Shown: piece by piece, positions 46,248-54,792 of the stretch
Position numbering within the stretch: the stretch's first letter is position 1
How the letters are laid out: the number at the start of each line of letters is the position of its first letter
Source of the DNA: Flavivirga abyssicola
GTDB lineage: Bacteria; Bacteroidota; Bacteroidia; Flavobacteriales; Flavobacteriaceae
Length of the DNA: 64,000 nucleotides
Reading direction: 5' to 3'
Assembly (NCBI RefSeq): GCF_030540775.2
Contig: NZ_CP141266.1
Coordinates: 1,041,001-1,105,000, forward strand
Position numbers and translations under genes: made by a program
Notes under the pieces: model-generated
Database searches by the model: none
Told to the model about the DNA's origin: nothing
The model's input: the letters and a program-made list of their open reading frames with translations, nothing else

Positions 46248-47078
46248 GTGAAAGATAATTTTATAATCCATCAACAAGCTCAAAAATACCAATGGTCAGG
46301 AGAATGTTTCTTGTCGATTAAATCATTTTATGGTGGAAAAGCAAATTATCAAGTAAAACAACGCGAATATCTAGTTGACCAAACTAATTTCTTGATTTTA
46401 AATGAATGTACTAAATATCGTTTAACAATAGACAGCTCTAGTGAAACTGAATCCTTTTGTGTATTTTTTTCACCTGAATTTATTTTAAAAGTAGTTTCAG
46501 AGTTAAATTCATCTGATGAACAAATACTTGATTTCAATCCTAGACAAGAAGGTGGAATCAGGATTTTTGAAAAAAACTATTCCCATCAAGGCATCGTATC
46601 TGAATTACTAAAAAAAGGTAGAATACAATCCGAATTGGGCATGTTGGATCTTGAAAAAGATGAATTTTATCATCAATTGTTAAATGCAATTCTTCATCAA
46701 AACACGAAAACCCTTCAGGACACAAACCGACTATCCTTCAAAAAGAAATCTACTCGAGAAGAAATTTATCAAAGAATTCTTTTTGTGAAAGACTTTATAG
46801 ATAGCAACTATTCTACTAACTTAAGATTAAATGACCTTGCTACCATAGGACTATTATCAGAAAATCATCTTTTGAGGAATTTCAATCAAATTTTTGGATT
46901 AACACCGTTTCAATATATTTCCCAAAAAAGAATTCAAGAAGCTAAACGCCAAATATTGGAAAGTGATAAACCTATAAAGGATATTGCTTTAGATGTTGGG
47001 TATTCGAGTTTCGGTAATTTTAGCAATTATTTTAAAAGTATTATTGGACAATCGCCTATGGCAATGCGAAAAAGGTGA
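46248..47078 (+). CDS. AraC-family transcriptional regulator
   Basis: 276 residues from GTG 46248. The N-terminal sensing domain (about 1-160) is followed by a typical AraC double HTH (about 173-276): VKDFIDSNYSTNLRLNDLAT, LLRNFNQIFGLTPFQYISQ, then IKDIALDVGYSSFGNFSNYF. A nine-codon frame (ATG 46220 to TAA 46246) ends one base before the GTG and would continue into the gene with a one-base skip, so the true N-terminus may be longer. The effector and targets are unknown. Confidence 0.85.
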   Translation: MKDNFIIHQQAQKYQWSGECFLSIKSFYGGKANYQVKQREYLVDQTNFLILNECTKYRLTIDSSSETESFCVFFSPEFILKVVSELNSSDEQILDFNPRQEGGIRIFEKNYSHQGIVSELLKKGRIQSELGMLDLEKDEFYHQLLNAILHQNTKTLQDTNRLSFKKKSTREEIYQRILFVKDFIDSNYSTNLRLNDLATIGLLSENHLLRNFNQIFGLTPFQYISQKRIQEAKRQILESDKPIKDIALDVGYSSFGNFSNYFKSIIGQSPMAMRKR

Positions 47079-47133
47079 TATATAGTAATCCATAAAACAC
47101 CTTTATTATTTCTTTTGCTGAAAAGACCATACT

Positions 47134-47856
47134 ATGAAATTACTAACAGCATTACTTTTCTGCACATTAATTAGCTTAACATCAAAAACTAATGAGATGA
47201 TTGAAACACTTAAAACCCACATTAAAAATAAAGCATCTGAAAAAGCAATTTCATTCATAAAACAAAACTCAGAAGTTTTAAACCTGGAAGATGAAAACGG
47301 AAGTTCGGGGCTAATGATAATAGCTTACAGCGGACTTGATAAAGTGTTTGAGCAAGCTATCGAATTAAAAAAAACATTTTCATTTCACGAAGCTATTGTG
47401 TGTGGAAAAAAGGATCTAGTCGAAGACTATCTGGTCAAATCTAATTCTAACTTGATAAATACCTATTCAAACGACGGATTCACTCCCTTATCTTTAGCTG
47501 CCTTTTTTAATCAAACCGAAATCGCAAAATCATTGATTAAGCTGGGTGCTAACCCTAATTTATCGGCAAAAAACCCATCAAAGGTTAATGCTCTTCATGC
47601 TGCAATTGCAAAAGAAAATTATGAACTATGCAAATTGTTAATCGAGAATGGAGCAAATGTAGATGCTGTACAGATGCAAAACGTCACAGCTTTACATTCT
47701 GCTGTTCACAGAGGAAACCTTGATTTAATAAAACTTCTCATTGAGAATAACGCATCAATTGACTCAAAAATGGACAATGGAGATACGGCTTTGATCATTG
47801 CGAAAAGAGAAGGTCATGAGAACATTGAAGCATATTTATTGGACAAACAGAACTAA
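47134..47856 (+). CDS. exported ankyrin-repeat protein
   Basis: 240 residues. A short signal-like N-terminus (about 1-16) precedes five to six ankyrin repeats, the clearest being DGFTPLSLAAFFNQTEIAKS, VNALHAAIAKENYELCKLLI, VTALHSAVHRGNLDLIKLLI and GDTALIIAKREGHENIEAYL. Ankyrin repeats mediate protein binding; the partner is unknown. It lies 55 nt after the AraC gene on the same strand and may be its target. Confidence 0.85.
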   Translation: MKLLTALLFCTLISLTSKTNEMIETLKTHIKNKASEKAISFIKQNSEVLNLEDENGSSGLMIIAYSGLDKVFEQAIELKKTFSFHEAIVCGKKDLVEDYLVKSNSNLINTYSNDGFTPLSLAAFFNQTEIAKSLIKLGANPNLSAKNPSKVNALHAAIAKENYELCKLLIENGANVDAVQMQNVTALHSAVHRGNLDLIKLLIENNASIDSKMDNGDTALIIAKREGHENIEAYLLDKQN

Positions 47857-47974
47857 AAAGGTCAGTACATAAAACTTAACGTCAGTTTAATTTTTTTTAC
47901 ACAAACAATATTTCAAGTGTTTGTTATTTTGACAGAGTAAAGTATAAGCCTTTCGACTTTATAAACTTTCGAGA

Positions 47975-48020
47975 AATCTCATAAGGATGGGATTCCTCCT
48001 TGTTCCCGATTCAAATGACA
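47975..48020. repeat. degenerate palindromic repeat (AATCTCAT...ATGGGATT)
   Basis: Similar in text to the 10019-10100 element (ATCTCAT, GATTCCTCCT, CAAATGACA). It lies 27 bp beyond the stop of the DUF5686 gene. Confidence 0.5.
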
Positions 48021-48046
48021 AGCAACAAAAGCCTTAAACTAATCCT

Positions 48047-50551
48047 TTAAAAATGAAACCCAAAAGTACCCGTAATACCAAACTTTCTAGCATCTGGATA
48101 ATCAACCTCATCTAAATAATTACCTCTGAAGTTAAAATCTAATCTGAATACCTTAAAAATATTGCCAATACCTAAACTGTATTCGTAATACATTTCATCA
48201 GACGGTGCAACTAAAGGAATCTCATTAATGTTACCTGTAGTACTCAGTAAAACATTCTCATCAGAAATCTCTCCCCACACACCACGTATACTCACAATTT
48301 CACGGAGATTAAGCTTCCTTAAAAGTGGAATTCGTGAAAATATACGTCCGTTAAAATTATGTTCTAAATGCAACGACATATAGGTATCTGACACAAATTC
48401 GTAAAAGTCTAATTGAGAAAAGGTATTATAAATAGAAAAATACGTTTGATTTCCGGGTATAACGCTTAATAAGCCTAACGGCACTTCTCCAAAGGTCTTC
48501 CCCGCTTCTACCGTTGTAGTTAATCGTCCAAAGCCACCAACTTGCCAAGGCTGTATATAAGAGAACTGCACTTTAGTATAATCGAAATCACTATCAAGTA
48601 CACTCTTATCACCTCGCGTTACTTGTGCAAATAACCGTGCAAAATCATCATTAGCAACACGACGTTCTACACCAAAACCTGTCATCTTTCTTTTAGGAAA
48701 GAAGGACATCGATAATGTAGTTTCAAACTGCTTGATTTCCGATTCTATACCTGTTGGTGTATTATAATCCAAACTAAAAGTAGGTGAAGCAGATTCTAAA
48801 GTCCTGTAATTTCCTCCCAACCTAAAAATAACATTACGCCATGGTTCTGCTTCAATAGCTAAACTGGTTAAATTTATAGAAGTTAATTTATCATTGGCAC
48901 CTGTTCCAACAACAGATGAGGATGCTAAACTTCTTCCTAAAACATCTGTAGAAGTTGTTAAACTCGCTCCTATTTGTTCAACATCACGACGATTTCCTCC
49001 AGAAATAATAAGTCTGCTCTTTTTATCTAATAGCCACTTACCAGAAATACCATATTTAAATTTATTATCCTCAAAACCATAAGCAACGAATCCTTCTAAT
49101 CTCCAAAGATCATTTCTTCCAAAATAAGTACGTCCACCTGCTCGCAAACGTAATCCTTCCACTTCATTAAACCCAAAGGTTGAAAAAATAGGCCCGTAAT
49201 CTAATGGTAAGGTATTAAACTCTATATAACCTGATGTTAAAATACTCCCTAAGTTATATAGTTGCTTGAATTTCTTAACTGTTTTTAACGTGTCAAGCAT
49301 TTTGTAAACACCTTGCTCATCCTTGTTTAAAGCTTCCATTCGATTCTCTTTCCAAAATGCATCCCCTCTATGATAAACATCCTTATCATAATTATAAACT
49401 TCTTGGTCATAGAATTTATCATCCAAATCTTTATCAAACGTATAATTATCATATAAGGTGGTACGCTTACCATAAACACCACGCGATTTTTCTTTTTTAT
49501 TAAAAGCAAAATCAGACATCATATAATCACGTTTAACAAGAAATAACGAATCGTTTAACACTTCAAACTCTTGCTCTATATAAATCTCTTTTACCCAGTT
49601 AATATTAGCACTTTTTGAAGCTTGTAAATTAATTTCTTTAATAGCATATGTAGTATCTGCTACCCAAAAATCACCTTTAAAAGTAAGCTCGTTTTTTCGT
49701 CTTGGATAATAAATAATATTGTAACACCATTTATTATCTATAAATGTACTATCGGACAACACATAATTATAAGTACTAATTCCTGTTTTAGACAAAGGGC
49801 TAACAAAACTCTTATCAAAAAACTTTAAGTAATTATCGTATACGTTATAATCGGAATATAAATCATTAACAAAATCAATCACCATCTGATTGTCGCTAAA
49901 TCCAGAGTTTTTATTTCCTTTTAAAACTTCTTTTTCTTTATTAATAGTGTTATCTCCATATACTCTTGAAACGGCTTCGTTTATAAACATTGGTAGATAT
50001 GTTTTACCAGTAACTCGAGACGTATCTACTTCGTTAAAAACAAATTCCATGCCTCTAAAAAGCCTACTCTTAATAAGTGCGCTATCAATAGTATTAATAT
50101 CAAATTCTACTTTTTCGTATTTATCGTATTCGTATTGTTTATATAGATTTAAACCATTTTTACGTTTATGCTCCCAGATTTTTCTAAGTAAGTCTATAGC
50201 AGGATTATTCTTTTTAGATTGTTTTCCTGTGGTTATAACAACTTGATCTAATTCTCCCAGTTCTTCTTTAAGCGTAAACTTTAAATTATAATTTACTTTT
50301 TTTTCTAAAGACACATGTAATGTTTCATATCCAATAAAAGACACCGTGAGTCCTGTCCATGTTTCATCAGATTCTAAATAGAACTTCCCGTTTTCGTTTG
50401 TTATGGTTCCTATGGTTGATCCTTTAAAAATGACGTTCGCAAACGATACAGGCTCATTAAACTCATCAAACACGTAACCACTGACTTTAGTTTGGGCTAT
50501 AGTGGAAATAATTCCAAAGAAAAAAAATGCAATAAGTAGTCTTATTCTCAT
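48047..50551 (-). CDS. outer-membrane protein, DUF5686 with carboxypeptidase-regulatory-like domain
   Basis: 834 residues from MRIRLLIAFFFFGI; the longer frame to 50587 reads through the terminator of the upstream gene (giving KFFLFLF) and is rejected. A signal peptide is followed by a CarboxypepD_reg-like domain (KVSGYVFDEFNEPVSFANVI, then a GSTIGTITNENGKF strand) and the DUF5686 region with a C-terminal barrel-like part ending FGFHF. The family is common in Bacteroidetes outer membranes; its function is not known. It is separated from pdhB by a terminator. Confidence 0.85.
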   Translation of the reverse strand: MRIRLLIAFFFFGIISTIAQTKVSGYVFDEFNEPVSFANVIFKGSTIGTITNENGKFYLESDETWTGLTVSFIGYETLHVSLEKKVNYNLKFTLKEELGELDQVVITTGKQSKKNNPAIDLLRKIWEHKRKNGLNLYKQYEYDKYEKVEFDINTIDSALIKSRLFRGMEFVFNEVDTSRVTGKTYLPMFINEAVSRVYGDNTINKEKEVLKGNKNSGFSDNQMVIDFVNDLYSDYNVYDNYLKFFDKSFVSPLSKTGISTYNYVLSDSTFIDNKWCYNIIYYPRRKNELTFKGDFWVADTTYAIKEINLQASKSANINWVKEIYIEQEFEVLNDSLFLVKRDYMMSDFAFNKKEKSRGVYGKRTTLYDNYTFDKDLDDKFYDQEVYNYDKDVYHRGDAFWKENRMEALNKDEQGVYKMLDTLKTVKKFKQLYNLGSILTSGYIEFNTLPLDYGPIFSTFGFNEVEGLRLRAGGRTYFGRNDLWRLEGFVAYGFEDNKFKYGISGKWLLDKKSRLIISGGNRRDVEQIGASLTTSTDVLGRSLASSSVVGTGANDKLTSINLTSLAIEAEPWRNVIFRLGGNYRTLESASPTFSLDYNTPTGIESEIKQFETTLSMSFFPKRKMTGFGVERRVANDDFARLFAQVTRGDKSVLDSDFDYTKVQFSYIQPWQVGGFGRLTTTVEAGKTFGEVPLGLLSVIPGNQTYFSIYNTFSQLDFYEFVSDTYMSLHLEHNFNGRIFSRIPLLRKLNLREIVSIRGVWGEISDENVLLSTTGNINEIPLVAPSDEMYYEYSLGIGNIFKVFRLDFNFRGNYLDEVDYPDARKFGITGTFGFHF

Positions 50552-50572
50552 AATACGAAACAAAAACAAAAA

Positions 50573-50604
50573 AAACTTCATCAACAATCGTGCTAATGAA
50601 GTTT
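50573..50604 (-). terminator. hairpin terminator of pdhB
   Basis: Stem AAACTTCAT (50573-50581) with ATGAAGTTT (50596-50604), loop 14 nt. On the minus strand it is followed by a long T-rich tract and lies 23 nt after the pdhB stop codon. Confidence 0.75.
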
Positions 50605-50626
50605 CTATAACGTAAAAAATATTAAT

Positions 50627-51604
50627 TTATTTGTATAATACCTTTTTTACTGCTTTAATAACATCATCGCTATTTGGTAACCATTCTGCTAATAAAACTG
50701 GTGAATATGGTGCAGGTGTATCTGCTGTATTAATTTTTACAATAGGCGCATCTAAATAATCAAATGCTTCACTTTGTACTAAATATGTAATTTCGGTCGC
50801 TACATTCCCAAAAGGCCATGCTTCTTCTAAAACTACCAATCTGTTTGTTTTCTTAACCGATTCTACGATTGCTTTTCTATCCATAGGACGAACAGTACGT
50901 AAATCTATAATTTCACAAGAAATATTTTCCTTAGCTAATTCATCTACTGCTTTATAAGCTTCTTTAATAATCTTTCCAAAAGATACAATCGTTACATCTG
51001 TTCCTTCTCGCTTAATTTCTGCAACACCTAAAGGGACTATATATTCCCCTTCTGGCACTTCGCCTTTATCACCATACATTTGCTCACTTTCCATAAAAAT
51101 TACCGGATCGTCATCACGAATAGCCGCTTTTAATAATCCTTTGGCATCATATGGATTTGATGGCACTACAACTTTTAAACCTGGTGTATTAGCAAACCAA
51201 TTTTCAAATGCTTGCGAGTGTGTAGCACCTAATTGACCTGCAGAAGCAGTAGGACCACGAAACACAATAGGACATTTAAATTGCCCGCCAGACATCTGTC
51301 TGATTTTTGCAGCATTGTTTATAATTTGATCAATTCCAACTAAAGAGAAGTTAAACGTCATATACTCAACAATAGGTCTATTACCCGTCATTGTAGAACC
51401 AATAGCAATCCCTGCAAAACCAAGTTCTGCAATAGGTGTATCAATAACGCGTTTGGCTCCAAATTCATCCAACATACCTTTCGATGCTTTATAAGCACCA
51501 TTATATTCTGCTACTTCTTCACCCATTAAATAAATGCTTTCGTCTCTGCGCATTTCTTCACTCATGGCTTCACAAATAGCCTCTCTAAATTGAATAGTCT
51601 TCAT
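50627..51604 (-). CDS. pdhB: pyruvate dehydrogenase E1 component, beta subunit
   Basis: 325 residues. Starts KTIQFREAICEAMSEEMRRD and shows LMGEEVAEYNGAYKASKGML, TPIAELGFAGIAIGS, PIVFRGPTASAGQLGATHSQ and, in the C-terminal domain, IDLRTVRPMDRKAIVESVKK and AWPFGNVATEI. With the alpha subunit (not in this window) it decarboxylates pyruvate using thiamine diphosphate. A single gene with its own terminator. Confidence 0.95.
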   Translation of the reverse strand: MKTIQFREAICEAMSEEMRRDESIYLMGEEVAEYNGAYKASKGMLDEFGAKRVIDTPIAELGFAGIAIGSTMTGNRPIVEYMTFNFSLVGIDQIINNAAKIRQMSGGQFKCPIVFRGPTASAGQLGATHSQAFENWFANTPGLKVVVPSNPYDAKGLLKAAIRDDDPVIFMESEQMYGDKGEVPEGEYIVPLGVAEIKREGTDVTIVSFGKIIKEAYKAVDELAKENISCEIIDLRTVRPMDRKAIVESVKKTNRLVVLEEAWPFGNVATEITYLVQSEAFDYLDAPIVKINTADTPAPYSPVLLAEWLPNSDDVIKAVKKVLYK

Positions 51605-52230
51605 TAACTTAATTTTAATTCGAGTTGCAAAAATAGGAATTATTGATTATAATCTAATATAAAAACTAACAGTAAAATTATCCTCCAAAAAAAATTATTA
51701 ATTTTATAGAAATTATATACGAATAATGAAGATTTATTACTTTAAATTAGTTCTTATTCTTTTTATGTGCTATTTATATTAATGTTATGATTTTACGTTA
51801 AAAGCCCAAAAATTATTATCGATTAGAAAACCAGCTCTATTTTATAATTCCTAACACTAAAAATCAACAGTTTTTTTGATAATGTTATCTCGGTTCAAAT
51901 AAGAAATTCTTCGTATAATTTTAATCTTTAAACGATAAAATACCTATCAAAGAACAAGTAAATAATCTTTGTTTTGTAAAAATATTTATTACCAATAACA
52001 AAGTTTACGGCTTAAAATTCATAAAGAAATGCTACTATTTATGCTTTTTTGATAATTTTAATGATTATTTACTATGCACGCATAGTAAATAATCGGAATA
52101 AAATAATTACCTTCGTATCCTTAAAATTAAGTCCTTATTTGTAATTTTTAAAGGATTGTTTTTCAAATACTAATTATTACAAAAAAGACTATCTAACTTA
52201 AGTAAAACTAAACGATTAAATTGTTGTAAT
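51605..52230. other. intergenic region between divergent pdhB and etfB
   Basis: 626 bp with no supported gene. It must hold the promoters of both genes. The clear feature is a 32-bp perfect palindrome at 52063-52094; a TACCTTCG element (52108-52115) close to the -7 consensus lies 14 bp downstream of it. The remaining part is plain A+T-rich sequence. Confidence 0.6.
52063..52094. promoter_or_regulatory. perfect 15+15-bp palindrome, candidate operator of etfBA
   Basis: Arms GATTATTTACTATGC and GCATAGTAAATAATC with a 2-nt centre (AC). No T-run follows it, so it is not a terminator. It lies upstream of a plausible -7 element and about 137 bp before etfB. Symmetry and position suit a dimeric repressor or activator of TetR or MarR type. 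Confidence 0.6.
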
Positions 52231-52977
52231 ATGAAAATATTAGTGTGCATTAGTCATGTTCCTGATACGACTTCTAAAATTAATTTTAGTGAAGGTGACA
52301 CAAAATTTGACACCAATGGTGTGCAATTTGTTATAAACCCAAATGATGAATTTGGTTTAACTCGTGCTATGTGGTTTAAAGAAAAACAAGGTGCTCATGT
52401 TACCGTTGTAAATGTTGGTGGCGCAGATACAGAACCTACACTTCGTAAAGCTTTAGCTATTGGTGCCGATGCTGCTATTAGAGTAAATACCATAGCGTCT
52501 GATGGTTTTTCGGTGGCAAAACAATTAGCTAATGTTGTTAAGGACGGTGCTTACGATTTAGTCATAGCAGGTCGTGAATCTATTGATTATAATGGTGGTA
52601 TGGTTCCTGGTATGATTGCAGGGTTAACTCATGCAAACTTTGTAAATAATTGTATTGGTTTAGAAGTAGATGGTACTTCTGCAAAAGTTATACGAGAAAT
52701 AGATGGTGGAAAAGAGACTGTATCTACTGCTCTTCCATTAGTTATTGGTGGTCAAAAAGGATTGGTTGAAGAAAGTGATCTTAGAATACCAAATATGAGA
52801 GGTATAATGATGGCACGTAAAAAACCTTTAACAGTTGTTGAACCTATTGATGCTAACGCCGAAACAACATCTGTTAAGTTTGAAAAACCGACCCCTAAAG
52901 GTGCTGTAAAACTGGTATCAGCAGATAATTTAGATGAATTAGTAAACTTACTTCACAACGAAGCCAAAGTTATTTAA
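52231..52977 (+). CDS. etfB: electron transfer flavoprotein, beta subunit
   Basis: 248 residues. Starts MKILVCISHVPDTTSKINFS, with NPNDEFGLTRAMWFKEKQGA, AGRESIDYNGGMVPGMIAGL and PNMRGIMMARKKPL. It forms the AMP-binding half of ETF, the electron acceptor of acyl-CoA dehydrogenases. etfA follows after 104 nt. Confidence 0.95.
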   Translation: MKILVCISHVPDTTSKINFSEGDTKFDTNGVQFVINPNDEFGLTRAMWFKEKQGAHVTVVNVGGADTEPTLRKALAIGADAAIRVNTIASDGFSVAKQLANVVKDGAYDLVIAGRESIDYNGGMVPGMIAGLTHANFVNNCIGLEVDGTSAKVIREIDGGKETVSTALPLVIGGQKGLVEESDLRIPNMRGIMMARKKPLTVVEPIDANAETTSVKFEKPTPKGAVKLVSADNLDELVNLLHNEAKVI

Positions 52978-53041
52978 TCGCAGATTAAATAATTCTGAAT
53001 TTATTTTCAGAACCTTAACAAGAGAAAATAATATTAATGAG

Positions 53042-53062
53042 ATCCTGAAACAAGTTCAGGAT
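53042..53062. repeat. palindromic repeat (ATCCTGAA class) in front of etfA
   Basis: Perfect 8-bp stem ATCCTGAA/TTCAGGAT with a 5-nt loop, followed by GACAAAAA. An ATG inside it (53061) creates an artificial longer start for etfA. Confidence 0.8.
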
Positions 53063-53081
53063 GACAAAAAGTAAAATTTTT

Positions 53082-54041
53082 ATGTCAGTTTTAGTATATA
53101 CAGAATCAGAGCAAGGAGTATTTAAAAAAGCCGCTTTAGAAGTTGCCTCTTATGCCAAAGCAGTAGCCAATCAATTAGGAACAACCGTTACTGCCATTAC
53201 CATAAATATAGATGATGCTACAGTATTAGGGAATTATGGTGTCGATAAAGTTTTAAAGGTATCTAATCCACAATTAGAATCTTTTAATGCCAATGGCTAT
53301 GCAGAAGCTATTAAACAGGCTGCAGAAAAAGAGGGATCGCAAGTTGTTGTTGTAAGCTCTAGTGCAGATAGTAAATATTTAGCACCTCTTTTAGCAGTGG
53401 GTTTAAATGCAGGGTATGCTTCTAATGTTATTGAAGCACCTACCAGTACATCTCCTTTTACAGTAAAACGTACCGCTTTTACCAATAAAGCTTTCGAAAT
53501 GTCTCAAATTAACACCGATGTAAAAATCATAGGGGTTTCTAATAATTCATTTGGATTAGTAGAAAATAGTGGTAACGCTTCCGCGGAAGATTTCTCGCCT
53601 TCAATTTCAGATTCAGGAGTTAAAGTAGAATCTGTAGATAAAGCAACAGATAAAGTAACTATTGCAGATGCAGAAATTGTTGTTTCTGCTGGTCGTGGTT
53701 TAAAAGGCCCAGAAAACTGGGGCATGGTAGAAGAATTAGCAGATATTTTAGGAGCAGCAACAGCTTGCTCTAAACCCGTTTCAGATTTAGGCTGGAGACC
53801 ACATAGCGAACATGTTGGTCAAACGGGTAAACCTGTAGCATCAAATTTATATATTGCTATTGGAATTTCTGGAGCCATTCAACATTTAGCTGGAATTAAT
53901 GCATCAAAAGTAAAAGTAGTGATCAATACAGATGCTGAAGCGCCTTTCTTTAAAGCTGCAGATTACGGTGTTGTTGGAGATGCGTTTGAAGTTGTTCCCC
54001 AGCTTATAGAAAAATTAAAAGCTTTTAAAGCACAACAATAA
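53082..54041 (+). CDS. etfA: electron transfer flavoprotein, alpha subunit
   Basis: 319 residues from ATG 53082 (MSVLVYTESEQGVFKK); the start at 53061 lies in a repeat and is rejected. The FAD-binding C-terminal domain shows VVSAGRGLKGPENWGMVEEL, SKPVSDLGWRPHSEHVGQTG and IAIGISGAIQHLAGI. It partners EtfB. Confidence 0.96.
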   Translation: MSVLVYTESEQGVFKKAALEVASYAKAVANQLGTTVTAITINIDDATVLGNYGVDKVLKVSNPQLESFNANGYAEAIKQAAEKEGSQVVVVSSSADSKYLAPLLAVGLNAGYASNVIEAPTSTSPFTVKRTAFTNKAFEMSQINTDVKIIGVSNNSFGLVENSGNASAEDFSPSISDSGVKVESVDKATDKVTIADAEIVVSAGRGLKGPENWGMVEELADILGAATACSKPVSDLGWRPHSEHVGQTGKPVASNLYIAIGISGAIQHLAGINASKVKVVINTDAEAPFFKAADYGVVGDAFEVVPQLIEKLKAFKAQQ

Positions 54042-54161
54042 ATAATTTTTTATAAATTGTATAGTCGTATAGAGCTGCTTAAATTAGCACTAAATACTTA
54101 AATCTGTCTTAGTCAGTTGGTAAAGTCCTAATTTAAACAGTTCTTTGCGTTTTTATAAATT

Positions 54162-54776
54162 ATGAGTTTAGTAAGATTAAATATAAAAGGAATATCCTAT
54201 AGCCAAACCCAAAACGGTGCTTATGCCTTAATTCTAAACGAATTAGATGGTGACCGTAAACTTCCAATCGTCATTGGTGCTTTTGAAGCACAGTCTATTG
54301 CCATTGCTTTGGAAAAAGAAATTAGGCCTCCCAGACCATTAACACACGATTTGTTTAAAAATTTCGCCGATCGTTTTGATATTGTTGTAAAACAAGTCAT
54401 CATCCATAAACTAGTTGATGGTGTTTTCTACTCTAGTTTAATTTGCGAACGCGATAAAATAGAAGAAATCATAGATGCAAGAACCAGTGATGCCATTGCT
54501 TTAGCACTTCGTTTTGACGCGCCTATTTTCACTTATAAAAATATTCTTGACAAAGCCGGAATATACTTAAAAGTAAATCCTAAAGAAGAAAGTGAAAATC
54601 AGGATAGTATTCTGGTAGACGACATGATTTCTACAGAGCTAGAGCCAGATGCACCTCGTGAAAATCTTAAAGGCAAAACACTTGAAGAATTGCATGCTTT
54701 ATTAGATGAATCTGTTTCTAATGAAGATTATGAAAGGGCTGCTCATATTCGTGATGAAATCTCGAAACGAGAATAA
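54162..54776 (+). CDS. bifunctional nuclease family protein with UVR motif
   Basis: 204 residues. The DUF151/BFN domain (about 1-135) has GAYALILNELDGDRKLPIVI, then GAFEAQSIAIALE, PPRPLTHDLF and ARTSDAIALALRFDAPIF. The C-terminus is a UVR helical hairpin (LEELHALLDESVSNEDYERA, then AHIRDEISKRE). Plant and actinobacterial relatives have DNase and RNase activity, but the role in Bacteroidetes is not settled. The transporter gene begins 16 nt downstream. Confidence 0.9.
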   Translation: MSLVRLNIKGISYSQTQNGAYALILNELDGDRKLPIVIGAFEAQSIAIALEKEIRPPRPLTHDLFKNFADRFDIVVKQVIIHKLVDGVFYSSLICERDKIEEIIDARTSDAIALALRFDAPIFTYKNILDKAGIYLKVNPKEESENQDSILVDDMISTELEPDAPRENLKGKTLEELHALLDESVSNEDYERAAHIRDEISKRE

Positions 54777-54792
54777 TATTTATTCCTTACAT

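Noticed and set aside
50552-50587. Longer start of the DUF5686 gene
   Set aside because: The added residues are translated from the pdhB terminator hairpin and its T-rich tract.
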